This document shows positions 49,248 to 57,880 of a DNA stretch of 64,000 nt, piece after piece. Every line of letters begins with the position of its first letter. Positions within the stretch are counted from its first letter, which is position 1. Below the pieces are notes generated by a model that made no database searches, was not told the DNA's origin, and worked only from the letters and a program-made list of their open reading frames with translations. The position numbers and the translations under genes were made by a program. The stretch spans positions 2,294,001-2,358,000 of the forward strand of contig NZ_CP108055.1 in the NCBI RefSeq assembly GCF_036174265.1, written 5' to 3'. Source of the stretch: Streptomyces sp. NBC_00285. GTDB lineage: Bacteria > Actinomycetota > Actinomycetes > Streptomycetales > Streptomycetaceae.

Positions 49248-51071
49248 GGACTGAGCGGGAGTGAGTCCTGTTGCCAGGTCTCATGCTCGGCCGAACGCCC
49301 CGGACGGTGTTGGGCGTTCTGGTTGCCCGCGTTCGCTCCGCGTCCGGCGCTCACGGATCGCGTCCGTGGTCCGGGGATGCGGGGGCGGGTTCCCTCACGC
49401 CCGGGAACACGCCGATCAGCCTGGACGGTCCGATGCCCCTGCTCATCACTCCGGTGAGCAGGGGGCGGTGCCGTCCGTCGCCGGATCGAGTGTCCCTGGG
49501 CGCGCCTTCCGATCGCCACGGCAGCAGCCTCATGGCGAGTGGTCTTACGAGTCGTCGTAGCGAGGGGCTTCTGCCAGTGCTGGGCGCCCCACTTCGAGGT
49601 GTAGGCCGGATCGACGGCGATGACCGCGATACCCGTGGCGTCGGCCATCGACGCCAGCCGGGCGCGGAGCTGACCGGTGGGCAGGCCGGAGATCAGCTGC
49701 CGGAAGCGTTTCCTACGCCCATGCTTCTCCCGGGTCTTCTCCGCGCCGAAGTCCAGATCCTCCACCGCGATCGCCTGCACCCCACAAGCGCGGGCCCAGT
49801 GCAGCAGGCGGGTCAGGGCGTGGCGGACCTGGGCGTCACGATGGGGCGCGGTGCCGGTCAGGTCGTAGAAGAAGCGGCGCGGGGCTCCGGTCGGGTTGCC
49901 GTGGGTGTCGAGGCGCCAGGCGGCCAGGTGGTCGGCGTTCATGTCGACGCCGATCACGCCGTGCGTGACCGCGGCCTCGATCGGGACGGTGGGGGTGGGC
50001 GACAGCTGCCAGGCGGCCGTCAGGTACCAGCGGTCCCGGTCGGCGTCGTAGTGGATGCGGTAGGCGATCGCCCGGTTGGCCGCGACGCGATCCGCCCACT
50101 CGGTGCCCCGGTGCGCGAACGCGACCCGGCAGGCCAGGACATACCGTCCGTGCGGGGCATTCGCCAGATGGGTGAGCGGGGCGGGGAGTTTGATGCTCGC
50201 CTCACCGTCGGGGCTGATGCGGATCGTCTCGTTGCCGTAGCGCTTGCCGGACTCACCGTCCGCCTGGCAGAACCAGCGCTCCGCCTCCCACCGCCCACGC
50301 CACGCGGACCCAGTCAGGTGGGCCGCCTCCAGGTGGTGGCGGGTACGGGCCAGACGCTTGCCGCCGCGTACGACGTGCACGATGCCGGCCTCACGGTCGG
50401 CCCGCGCTGCCGTCAGCCGGTCCTCAAGCACCCGCAGCCGCCGGGACTTCGCATGCCACTCCCGCGCCGATCGGTACCCCCCGGGCGCCTTCTTCGTCCC
50501 CTTCTGCCCGACCGGCTGGGACAGCCGGTTCTCGATGGTGCGGATGCCCGCTTCCAGGTGCTGCAGGTGCGCCCACTGGCCACGGCGGGCCAGCGCCCAC
50601 TGGTCGTGCGTGGCCTTGGTGATACTGCCCGCCCACCGCGACGACGACAGAGGCGTCAGCTCCCGCTTACGCACCGCCCACGCCTGACCGGAATACGAAA
50701 GGCCGTCCCGGCAACGAGCCTTGAGATCCTTCGAGGCCAGCGACCCCAGATGCCCGCCCACCAGCCGCAGCACCATCTCGTCGTCGGGTGTCAGCTCCCT
50801 GAGGCGGGTCCGGACGGCCACACCGCTGGGACCGGACGCAACGAACGGCGCAGCGAGACTCCTCAGTTCACCCACCCTGTCACCCCCGCCCGAAGATCCC
50901 GTCGCCAGGGGAAACGAGCGCCTCCCATGAAGGTCACGCATTCGATGCGAGAACGCCAGTTCCCCACTGAAACCGACACCACCACCGAGGCGCGTGACAC
51001 AAGACAGACCAACAGCTCTCACTCCCGCTCACCCAAACCCTCTTGAACGCACTCCAACGGCAGCAGCTCCA
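49240..51071 (-). mobile_element. TnpB-type insertion element within namZ
   Basis: A 1.83-kb element splits namZ. AACC is present at both junctions (49236-49239 and 51072-51075), so the host frame is kept and precise loss of 1836 bases (612 codons) would restore ...VVTN-PTGVTRD. Near its ends are inverted 22-bp repeats: TGAGCGGGAGTGAGTCCTGTTG at 49252 is matched on the other strand at 51010-51031 with two mismatches. A small stem GGACT/AGTCC lies at the left end. It carries one gene, a TnpB-related protein; no TnpA or serine resolvase is present, so movement would need help in trans. Confidence 0.8.
49244..50941 (-). CDS. tnpB: IS200/IS605-type TnpB-related protein (RuvC-like)
   Basis: A 565-residue protein of the long TnpB-related family common in Streptomyces. 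RuvC-I is GVIGVDMNADHLAAWRLD (about 330), RuvC-II is AIAVEDLDF (about 390), and the C-terminal conserved region is AYTSKWGAQHW followed by RHEAAAVAIGRRAQG (about 470). The four-Cys zinc finger of classical TnpB is absent, and the usual third Asp before the AAA helix is not evident, so nuclease activity is uncertain. The ATG at 50941 is weakly supported; later GTG codons near 50870 are possible. TnpB proteins use a guide RNA from the element's 3' end. Confidence 0.8.
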   Translation of the reverse strand: MRDLHGRRSFPLATGSSGGGDRVGELRSLAAPFVASGPSGVAVRTRLRELTPDDEMVLRLVGGHLGSLASKDLKARCRDGLSYSGQAWAVRKRELTPLSSSRWAGSITKATHDQWALARRGQWAHLQHLEAGIRTIENRLSQPVGQKGTKKAPGGYRSAREWHAKSRRLRVLEDRLTAARADREAGIVHVVRGGKRLARTRHHLEAAHLTGSAWRGRWEAERWFCQADGESGKRYGNETIRISPDGEASIKLPAPLTHLANAPHGRYVLACRVAFAHRGTEWADRVAANRAIAYRIHYDADRDRWYLTAAWQLSPTPTVPIEAAVTHGVIGVDMNADHLAAWRLDTHGNPTGAPRRFFYDLTGTAPHRDAQVRHALTRLLHWARACGVQAIAVEDLDFGAEKTREKHGRRKRFRQLISGLPTGQLRARLASMADATGIAVIAVDPAYTSKWGAQHWQKPLATTTRKTTRHEAAAVAIGRRAQGHSIRRRTAPPPAHRSDEQGHRTVQADRRVPGREGTRPRIPGPRTRSVSAGRGANAGNQNAQHRPGRSAEHETWQQDSLPLSP

Positions 51072-52139
51072 AACCCCACCGGCGTCACCCGCGACGTACG
51101 CCACATCGTCGACGTCATGCACGCCGACGAAAGGGTGCGCCTCACCGCTGTCTTCGGCCCCGAGCACGGCTTCCGCGGCACCGCCCAGGCAGGTGGTTCC
51201 GAGGGCCGTTACGACGACCCGGCCACCGGCCTGCCCGTCTACGACACGTACCTCAAGAGCGGCCCTCCCCTCGCCGACGTCTTCACCGCCTCCGGCGTGG
51301 ACACGGTCGTCTTCGACATCCAGGACGTGGGCGCGCGCTTCTACACCTACATCTGGACCCTGTACGACTGCATGGAGGCGGCCCGGCTCGCCGGCAAACG
51401 CTTCGTCGTCCTGGACCGCCCGAACCCCGTCACCGGCCGTGAGGCCCGCGGCCCCGTCCTGCACAGGGAGTTCGCGACCTTCGTGGGCAGACAGCCCATC
51501 TCCCAGGCGCACGGTATGACCGTCGCGGAACTGGCCCGCCTCTTCAACGGCGAGTTCCTCAACTCCCCCGTCCCCCTGGACACCGTCCTGATGACGGGCT
51601 GGAGACGCTCCGAGTTCTACGACGCCTGGAACCTCCCCTGGGTCCCCCCGAGCCCGAACATGCCGACCCCCGACACCGCACTCGTGTACGCGGGCACCTG
51701 TCTCTTCGAAGGCACGAACCTCTCCGAGGGGCGCGGTACCACCCGCCCCTTCGAACTGCTGGGCGCCGAGGGCATCGACGGCCGCTGGGCCGACGCCGCG
51801 AACGAACTGGGCCTGCCCGGCGTGCACTTCAGGGAGGCCTACTTCGCGCCGACCTTCTCCAAGTTCCAGGGGAGGACCGTGGGCGGCATCCAGATCCATG
51901 TGCACGACAGACCCGCGTACGACCCCGTCCGCACCGGCGTCGCCCTTCTGGTGACCGCCAAGAGGACCTGGTCCGGCTTCGGTTGGCGCCCGGACAACTG
52001 GATCGACAGGCTCACCGGCTCCACCCTCGTGCGCACGATGATCGACGGCGGTGCGGGCACCGACGAGGTCGTGGCCGGCTGGCGGGAGGAACTGGCGGCG
52101 TTCCGCCGGATCCGGAAGAACTACCTCCTGTACCGATGA
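51072..52139 (+). pseudogene. namZ: namZ (DUF1343) 3' fragment
   Basis: The remaining 355 codons of the interrupted DUF1343 gene. They begin NPTGVTRDVRHIVDVMHADE and include FGPEHGFRGTAQAGG, FDIQDVGARFYTYIWTLYDC, LDRPNPVTG and WRPDNWIDRLTGS, all family motifs. No frameshift or stop is present, so the gene was recently disrupted. An open frame continues upstream into the element to about 50994 but carries no signal peptide or clear start, so an exported product is not expected. Confidence 0.85.
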
Positions 52140-52162
52140 CCCACGACGTGCGGCCCTTCCGC

Positions 52163-52195
52163 CGGCGGCGGGCCGTGTGCACTGACCCGCCGCCG
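52163..52195. terminator. Terminator between namZ fragment and acylase gene
   Basis: CGGCGGCGGG at 52163-52172 pairs with CCCGCCGCCG at 52186-52195 around a 13-base loop, between convergent reading frames. Confidence 0.6.
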
Positions 52196-52208
52196 CACCG
52201 CCGTACGC

Positions 52209-54989
52209 CTACCGGTGCGTGGTGAACTCCACCACCTGCTGGAAGGTCGGACGGTTCTGCCAGCTGATGTTGTAGTGCTTGATGCCTCCCAGGGTGCGCT
52301 GGACGATCGAGTCGGCGCACCACTGGTCGCCCGCCGAGCACAGGGTGTCGCCGGGGTAGACCTGGGCCGCGGTCTTGCCGGACGCGGTCTTCAGGGTGCT
52401 GATCAGGATGTCCCGGCAGGCGCTGAGGCTGCCGCCGCCGCAGTACGTGTTCGCCAGCGGGCCCTTCACCGACTCACCGAGCACCGAGCGCATGTCCTTG
52501 TCGACGTAGCTCCACCAGCCGAACTGGAAGGAACTGCCCGCGTGGGCGCCGGTGGGACCGTGTGCGGCCGACGGGGACTCGTCGACTGACAGGTTGGCCG
52601 TGAGGGCGGTGTACAGGTTGCTGCCGAGACCCGGGGAGAACTCCGCCTGCACCAGCAGTGGCCACCACGCGTCGAGGATGCGGACCGCGTCGGCGTCGGC
52701 GTACTTCTTCGAGCCCGCCGACGTCTCGGTGCGTTTGCCGCCCGCGGTCAGCCACGCCTGGAGTTTGGTGACCGCGGCCGCTGCCGTGGAGTCGGTGACC
52801 GTGGAGCTGTTGACCACCTTCAGCAGGTCCGGGAGCACGTCCTCGGCGCGCAGGTCGGTCAGGGACGCGTCCGCCATGGCCTTGACGAGCGCGGCCCTTG
52901 TGACCCCGCCCGCGGCGACCAGTTTCTTCACCCGGTCCTCGAGAAGGTTGCCGCGGTGCACGGACCCGTCGCCCCAGGAGGCCGCCGAGTAGTCGAGCGC
53001 CTGCTTGTTGTTCCAGGAGATGTAGTAGTCCTGGTCGATGGAGTTGGGGTGCGCGGAGGCCGGGGTGTAGTCGGCGGTGTTGGTTGCCGGGTCCCAGTTC
53101 TTCCACTCGTACGCCGCCTGCGCCCACACCGGGAACTCGGCGTCGACACCGGCCGCGCGCACCGGGTTGTTGCCGCTGTTGTAGTACGCGGTGTGCGTGG
53201 AGTCGGCGTAGAACCAGTTGAAGGTGTAGTTGATGTGCTGCGCCGCACTCTGGAAGGTCTGCGGGCTCTTGACGTAGTCCGGGTCGTTCAGCATCTGGAA
53301 GCCGATGATCGAGTCGGCCTCGTGCATGTAGGAGGAGCGCAGGGTCGTGTAGGCGACCTTCTTGCCGCCGACGGTCGCCCGGTATTCGACCGGACCGTAT
53401 TTCGTGCGATAGACCCGCATCGTGTACGACCCGGCGGCGGTGCTGTCGGCCGTGGTCGGGGCCCAGGTGTTCTTCTGCTCGATCATGTCCATGGCCGTGC
53501 AGGTGCCGTGGTACAGGTAGTGGTAGTCGTCCTGGCACAGCTCGACGGCGTAGCTGTCGATGATGTCCTGGCCGGAGGTCGTGGCGGACCACGCGTAGTC
53601 CTGGCCGCGGCCCAGCTCGACGTACATGCTCAGGCCCGCGAAGGACGCGCCGCGGGCGCTGATGCCCGGGCCCTGGATCTCCTGGAGCATGAGCAGCTGG
53701 GGTGCGAAGTAGCCGGTCTGCGGGCCGAAGACGGCGACCGGGTGGCCGCTGGCGGTGTACTTCCCGCTGACGACGAGGGCGTTGGACATGCCGCGCTTGG
53801 CCGAGGTGAGGGCGTTCGCGGTGGCCGTGGCGGAGGCCGCGCTCGCACTCTGGTCGGCGCCGGTGCCCGAGGCGTCGTAGACCAGTGGCACGGTGCTCAC
53901 CGAACCGGCGTCGGGCAGCGCCTCGCCCTGCGGGGCGGCGGGCTTGGTGGCGTAGGGGAAGCTCTCGCCGTTGTGGACGGTGAGGGCGGCCTCGGGGTCG
54001 TTGCGCTCGCGGAAGGACTCCCAGACCTCGGTGCCCTTCGCCACGCCGTACTGCTGCTGGGCGGCCATCAGCGAGATCGCGTTGTTGACCTCGCCGCCGC
54101 CCCCGGAGCCGAACAGGGCGCCGATGACGGAGGCCAGCGCGACCAGGTCGGTGATCTTGAAGTGGTCGATCGTGCCGGCGTTGGTGACGGAGTCCTTGTG
54201 GCCGGTCAGCACGTACTCGCCGGGGAAGTAGCGGCCGCTGTCGGAGGCGTCGATGTAGGAGTTGATGCCGGAGAGGTAGGCGTTGGCGTCGGCGAGGGCC
54301 TGCTGGCCGCGGGCGCCGTTGGTGGCGACGGCGTTGTCGATCTGCGCCTGCAGATCCGCCTCGCTGTAGGGCGCGTCGCGCCAGAACTGCTGTTCAAGGC
54401 CCTGGTTGGAGGCGGCACCGCCGGCGAAGGAGGTCAGCTGACCGCGCCCCACGTGCCGGAAGACGTCCATCAGCCACAGCCGGTCCTCAGCCGCGGCATA
54501 GCCCGCGCCGAACTCCGTGCCGTATCTGGTGGTACCGGTGATGTGCGGTACGCCCGTCTTCTTGTCGCGGACGATCGTCACGTCGGTGCGGTTCGCGGGC
54601 TTCTCGGTGGAGGCGACTTGATCGGACGCGACCCCGAACGACGCGTCGTTGAAGAACGTGTTGATCGTGGAATTGGTGAGCGTGGAGTAGCCCTTGGCCA
54701 GGTTGGCGTAGGGGCCGAGCTGGTCCTCGGCGTGGTCGGGCTGGGTGCCGAAGGCCTGGTTGAGGAGGACCTGCGCGAGGGTCGCGTTGCCGTTCTCACC
54801 GGGCGGCAGGATGTCGGAGCACTGTCCGCCGCAGTAGTCGTTGGAGGCCGCCGCCGTGGCTGTCGTCTGGGCGAGCGGGGACAAAAGAGCGGCAACCAGG
54901 ACGCATACGGATGCCGACTTCAGGAACCCGGAGAGTCTGCCGGGAGTTCTCAGTCTGTCAAGGAGGGTGCGCGAGGTGCGCCGTGGCAT
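52209..54989 (-). CDS. Secreted penicillin acylase family protein
   Basis: A 926-residue Ntn-hydrolase precursor. A long signal region (hydrophobic ASVCVLVAALLSPLAQTTAT, about 28-47) leads to the alpha part with VTIVRDKKTGVPHITGTTRYGTEFG and GYAAAEDRLWLMDVFRH. The autocatalytic junction is RGMSNALVVSGKYTASG, with the nucleophile Ser near residue 402; beta-part motifs FGPQTGYFAPQ and HEADSIIGFQMLN follow. Family members deacylate beta-lactams, acyl-homoserine lactones, echinocandins or lipopeptides; the substrate is open. ATG 54989 follows GGAG. Confidence 0.9.
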   Translation of the reverse strand: MPRRTSRTLLDRLRTPGRLSGFLKSASVCVLVAALLSPLAQTTATAAASNDYCGGQCSDILPPGENGNATLAQVLLNQAFGTQPDHAEDQLGPYANLAKGYSTLTNSTINTFFNDASFGVASDQVASTEKPANRTDVTIVRDKKTGVPHITGTTRYGTEFGAGYAAAEDRLWLMDVFRHVGRGQLTSFAGGAASNQGLEQQFWRDAPYSEADLQAQIDNAVATNGARGQQALADANAYLSGINSYIDASDSGRYFPGEYVLTGHKDSVTNAGTIDHFKITDLVALASVIGALFGSGGGGEVNNAISLMAAQQQYGVAKGTEVWESFRERNDPEAALTVHNGESFPYATKPAAPQGEALPDAGSVSTVPLVYDASGTGADQSASAASATATANALTSAKRGMSNALVVSGKYTASGHPVAVFGPQTGYFAPQLLMLQEIQGPGISARGASFAGLSMYVELGRGQDYAWSATTSGQDIIDSYAVELCQDDYHYLYHGTCTAMDMIEQKNTWAPTTADSTAAGSYTMRVYRTKYGPVEYRATVGGKKVAYTTLRSSYMHEADSIIGFQMLNDPDYVKSPQTFQSAAQHINYTFNWFYADSTHTAYYNSGNNPVRAAGVDAEFPVWAQAAYEWKNWDPATNTADYTPASAHPNSIDQDYYISWNNKQALDYSAASWGDGSVHRGNLLEDRVKKLVAAGGVTRAALVKAMADASLTDLRAEDVLPDLLKVVNSSTVTDSTAAAAVTKLQAWLTAGGKRTETSAGSKKYADADAVRILDAWWPLLVQAEFSPGLGSNLYTALTANLSVDESPSAAHGPTGAHAGSSFQFGWWSYVDKDMRSVLGESVKGPLANTYCGGGSLSACRDILISTLKTASGKTAAQVYPGDTLCSAGDQWCADSIVQRTLGGIKHYNISWQNRPTFQQVVEFTTHR

Positions 54990-55222
54990 GGCAGCTCCAA
55001 CCGACGGGGGGTGTGCCGGGACGTTACCGCCGGTATCCCCGGTAGTGAAGATGAACATGCGTCAAGTTTTGGCAGGGGTGCGTGGGCTTATGGGGGGCAT
55101 CGGAAATCGGATGGAGCCAAATCGCCTGTCGATACGTCTATTCGGCAACGCCGTACGAAGTCCGTACGGCGACGCCGAAGTTGACCGAAGTACAGGTGCA
55201 GGTGTGACGGAGGTGCAGGGCG

Positions 55223-55825
55223 ATGGCCGGTTTCCGGAGTCTGGCGAGACAGGTGCGAGACCCGCGGTGCGATCTGGCGCTTCGGCGCTATTCGCTGCGC
55301 AAGTGCCTTGAGCGGTTCGCTCCTTACGGGCACAGGGCGACCTGGGACCATTTGTGCTCCCGAGCAGGATTCGGTCCCGAGGACCGCTCCCCCGACCCGG
55401 CGCGGCTCGTGGCCGCACTGGAGGAGTTGGAGGACGCGCGTTCGGTCTGGCTGGCCTACGAGGTGGAGTTCGCCGAGCGACGCAAGAAGGAGAAGCACGA
55501 CGGGTTGCGCAGGCCCGGCACTGTGGACGACTGGCACCGGCTGACCTGGGGCGGCTTCGGTGTCGCATGGTGCGACGACCCCCGGGTCCACCCCGATGAA
55601 TCGCTGGCCGAGGTGCTGCGCCGGCTGATCTCCGCACTGGAACGCGAACCGGGCGCGGTGTGCCCGGCGTGCGACGGGGACCGGCTCGCCTGGAAGTACG
55701 AACTGGACCACGAACCCTCGACGGGTCCGGTCTGCACGGAATGCGGAATCCTGGTCCCGCGGCCCGTACTCACGCCCGAAGCCCTGGCGGACGCCAGGCG
55801 CGGACGGCTGCTGGTGCCGGCCTAG
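55223..55825 (+). CDS. Hypothetical protein with C-terminal zinc ribbon
   Basis: A 200-residue basic protein I do not recognise. The N-terminal 120 residues are helical and rich in Arg/Lys (RDPRCDLALRRYSLRKCLER, then FAERRKKEKHDGLRRPG). The C-terminus has CPACDGDRLAWKYE and VCTECGILV, two CxxC pairs 32 residues apart, a zinc ribbon resembling RNA-polymerase or TFIIB-like ribbons. There is no signal peptide. The start ATG 55223 follows GGAGGTGCAGGGCG. It is followed by a T-tract terminator. Confidence 0.75.
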   Translation: MAGFRSLARQVRDPRCDLALRRYSLRKCLERFAPYGHRATWDHLCSRAGFGPEDRSPDPARLVAALEELEDARSVWLAYEVEFAERRKKEKHDGLRRPGTVDDWHRLTWGGFGVAWCDDPRVHPDESLAEVLRRLISALEREPGAVCPACDGDRLAWKYELDHEPSTGPVCTECGILVPRPVLTPEALADARRGRLLVPA

Positions 55826-55840
55826 AGCGAGTGGCGCGCC

Positions 55841-55871
55841 GGGGTGCGCCGGGGATGCCGCACCCCTTTTT
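55841..55871 (+). terminator. Rho-independent terminator with T-tract
   Basis: GGGGTGCG at 55841-55848 pairs with CGCACCCC at 55859-55866 and is followed at once by TTTTTG. A T-tract is uncommon for this window, where other terminators are bare hairpins. Confidence 0.75.
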
Positions 55872-55950
55872 GTCCGGTTCGATCCGCCAGGCCGCTGTCC
55901 GGCCGATCCCTCCGGATCGACCTGTCAGTGCCGACCGGCACCATGGGGGA

Positions 55951-56673
55951 ATGGTGCAGGTGTGTCTGAACGGTCCGCGCGGAGCCGCCGACGGTACGGC
56001 GGTGCCGCTCACTCCCGAGACCATGGCGCAGTCGGCGGCCGACGCCGTCGCGGCGGGCGCCGTGGACATCCATGTCCACCCCAAGACGCCGTGCGGGCAG
56101 GACACCTTGTCGCCGCGCGTGCTCGCGGTGACGCTGGAGGCGATCCGGGCACGCGTGTCGGTCCCGGTCGGCGTGACCACCGGCGCCTGGACCGTACGGG
56201 ACCCCGCGGCCCGGCTCGCCCGCGTCCGGGACTGGAGCGTGCTTCCCGATCACGCCTCGGTCAACTGGCACGAGCCGGGCGCCGAGGAGGTGGCCGCCGC
56301 ACTGATCGGCCTGGGGGTCGGCGTGGAGGCCGGCATCTGGTCGGGGACGGACGCGGCGGAGCGGTTCGCCGTGTCCCCGCTCGGACCGAGGGTATTGCGG
56401 GTTCTGGCGGAGGTGACGGACACGACGGCGCCGGAGGCATCGGCGCGCACGCTTCTCACCACGCTCGGCGCCGCGCACGGCCGCGCTGTGCTGCTGCACG
56501 GCGAGGACGGCGGCGCCTGGCCGGTGCTGCGGCTGGCAGGGCGGCTCGGGCTGGCGACCCGGATCGGCCTGGAGGACACCCTGCTGCTGCCCGACGGCCA
56601 ACGGGCCCTGTCCAACGCCCAGTTGGTGACCGAGGGGCTGGTCCAGCACGGATGGGCCCGGCGCTCGTCGTAG
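55951..56673 (+). CDS. 3-keto-5-aminohexanoate cleavage (BKACE) family enzyme
   Basis: A 240-residue TIM-barrel zinc enzyme that cleaves a beta-keto acid with acetyl-CoA. Motifs are VCLNGPRGAADG at the start, DIHVHPKT (zinc-binding His pair, about 46-53), VTTGAW, VNWHEPGAEEVA and GLEDTLLLPDG near the end. It is shorter than the usual 270-310 residues. ATG 55951 has a weak GGGGGA site. The beta-keto acid substrate cannot be told; it is not in an obvious lysine-fermentation cluster. Confidence 0.82.
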   Translation: MVQVCLNGPRGAADGTAVPLTPETMAQSAADAVAAGAVDIHVHPKTPCGQDTLSPRVLAVTLEAIRARVSVPVGVTTGAWTVRDPAARLARVRDWSVLPDHASVNWHEPGAEEVAAALIGLGVGVEAGIWSGTDAAERFAVSPLGPRVLRVLAEVTDTTAPEASARTLLTTLGAAHGRAVLLHGEDGGAWPVLRLAGRLGLATRIGLEDTLLLPDGQRALSNAQLVTEGLVQHGWARRSS

Positions 56674-56818
56674 GGCAGGTTCAGGAGCCCGACGCATATC
56701 GCCAGGTCGGGCCCACTCCGGGGCGCGGAGACGGGCGGGGCGTGTACGGCCGGCCCAGGACCCGCTCCCCCGACAGCGACCTGTTCCCGACCCGTGATCG
56801 CTCCCTGCGTACGTCGCC

Positions 56819-57286
56819 CTATCGGCTGCGCGGCCGTTCCGCCAACAGGCGTGAGCCCGTCAGCCGGTCTCCGACGACGTCGTCCGGGTTGGACAGGACG
56901 CAGGTGTCCAGGGAGAGACAGCCGCAGCCGATGCAGTCGGTGAGATGGTCGCGGAGGCGGTTCAACTGCTTGATGCGCTCGTCGAGTTCGGAGCGCCAGA
57001 CCTCGGAGAGGCGGGCCCAGTCCTCGCGCGTGGGGGTGCGTTCCTCGGGGAGTTCGGAAAGGGCCTCACGGATCGTGGCCAGCGGGATGCCGACGCGCTG
57101 CGCGGCCCGGACGAACGCGACCCGGCGCAGTGCGTCGCGGGAGTAGCGGCGCTGGTTGCCCGTGGTGCGGCGACTGCCGATCAGGCCCTTGGACTCGTAG
57201 AAGTGCAGGGCGGAGACGGCGGCGCCGCTGCGGGCGGCGAGCTGGCCGACAGTGAGCTCATGGATCTTCTCGGGAATCTGGGGCAC
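56819..57286 (-). CDS. soxR: Redox-sensitive MerR-family regulator SoxR
   Basis: A 155-residue dimeric activator. The MerR helix-turn-helix is [20 protein letters not shown], with [14 protein letters not shown] and the dimer helix [17 protein letters not shown]. The four Cys of the 2Fe-2S cluster are in [12 protein letters not shown] near residues 117-128. In Streptomyces SoxR responds to redox-active pigments rather than superoxide. GTG 57286 ([12 protein letters not shown]) is used; an in-frame ATG at 57334 lacks support. No obvious SoxR box was found beside its neighbours. Confidence 0.93.
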   Translation of the reverse strand: MPQIPEKIHELTVGQLAARSGAAVSALHFYESKGLIGSRRTTGNQRRYSRDALRRVAFVRAAQRVGIPLATIREALSELPEERTPTREDWARLSEVWRSELDERIKQLNRLRDHLTDCIGCGCLSLDTCVLSNPDDVVGDRLTGSRLLAERPRSR

Positions 57287-57373
57287 CCCTCGAACCCTAC
57301 CCACGCCGCCTTCCGCGATCAGCGGGCCGGTCACCCCCGCGGTCCGTTGACACGGGCCCCGCGGCCGACCATG

Positions 57374-57389
57374 CTAAGCAGTCGCTTAG
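57374..57389. promoter_or_regulatory. TetR operator before the MaoC gene
   Basis: CTAAGCAGTCGCTTAG is a perfect six-base dyad with a four-base centre, 26 bases before the MaoC start. The same motif (CTAAGCGCTCGCTCAG on the reverse strand) precedes the TetR gene at 58553-58568. Confidence 0.65.
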
Positions 57390-57414
57390 ACATGATGTGG
57401 CGAGGAGGCGGGAC

Positions 57415-57876
57415 ATGGCAGAGCCGAGGATCTTCACGGGCGCCGACGACCTGAAGGCGGCGGTGGGCGAACAGCTGGGACACACCGACTGGCTGGAGGT
57501 CGACCAGAAGCGCATCGACCTGTTCGCGGAGGCCACGGGCGATCACCAGTGGATCCACGTCGACCCGGAGAAGGCCGCCACGGGCCCCTTCGGCACCACC
57601 ATCGCGCACGGCTATCTCACCCTCTCCCTGCTGCCGCTCTTCGGGCCGCAGCTGATCAAGGTCGAGAACGTGAAGATGGGCGTCAACTACGGGACGAACA
57701 AGGTGCGTTTCCCCGCGCCCGTGCCTGTGGGTTCACGGCTGCGGGCGACCGCGCGGATCACCGGCGTCGACGACGTGGCGGGCGGCGTCCAGGTCACCGT
57801 CGCCTTCAGCGTGGAACGCGAGGGCGGCGACAAGCCGGTGTGCGTGGCGGAGTCGGTCTCCCGCTACTACCTCTGA
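57415..57876 (+). CDS. MaoC family (R)-specific enoyl-CoA hydratase
   Basis: A 153-residue hot-dog-fold hydratase of the NodN type, which adds water to trans-2-enoyl-CoA to give (R)-3-hydroxyacyl-CoA. The hydratase-2 motif with catalytic Asp and His is FAEATGDHQWIHVDPEKA (about 43-60), followed by IAHGYLTLSLLP and GVNYGTNKVRFPAPVPVGSR. ATG 57415 follows GAGGAGG. It converges on the TetR gene four bases away and shares an operator with it. Confidence 0.9.
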   Translation: MAEPRIFTGADDLKAAVGEQLGHTDWLEVDQKRIDLFAEATGDHQWIHVDPEKAATGPFGTTIAHGYLTLSLLPLFGPQLIKVENVKMGVNYGTNKVRFPAPVPVGSRLRATARITGVDDVAGGVQVTVAFSVEREGGDKPVCVAESVSRYYL

Positions 57877-57880
57877 GCGG

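Noticed and set aside
56674..57300. SoxR box controlling adjacent genes
   Set aside because: I found no CCTCAAG-type dyad in the flanking intergenic regions.
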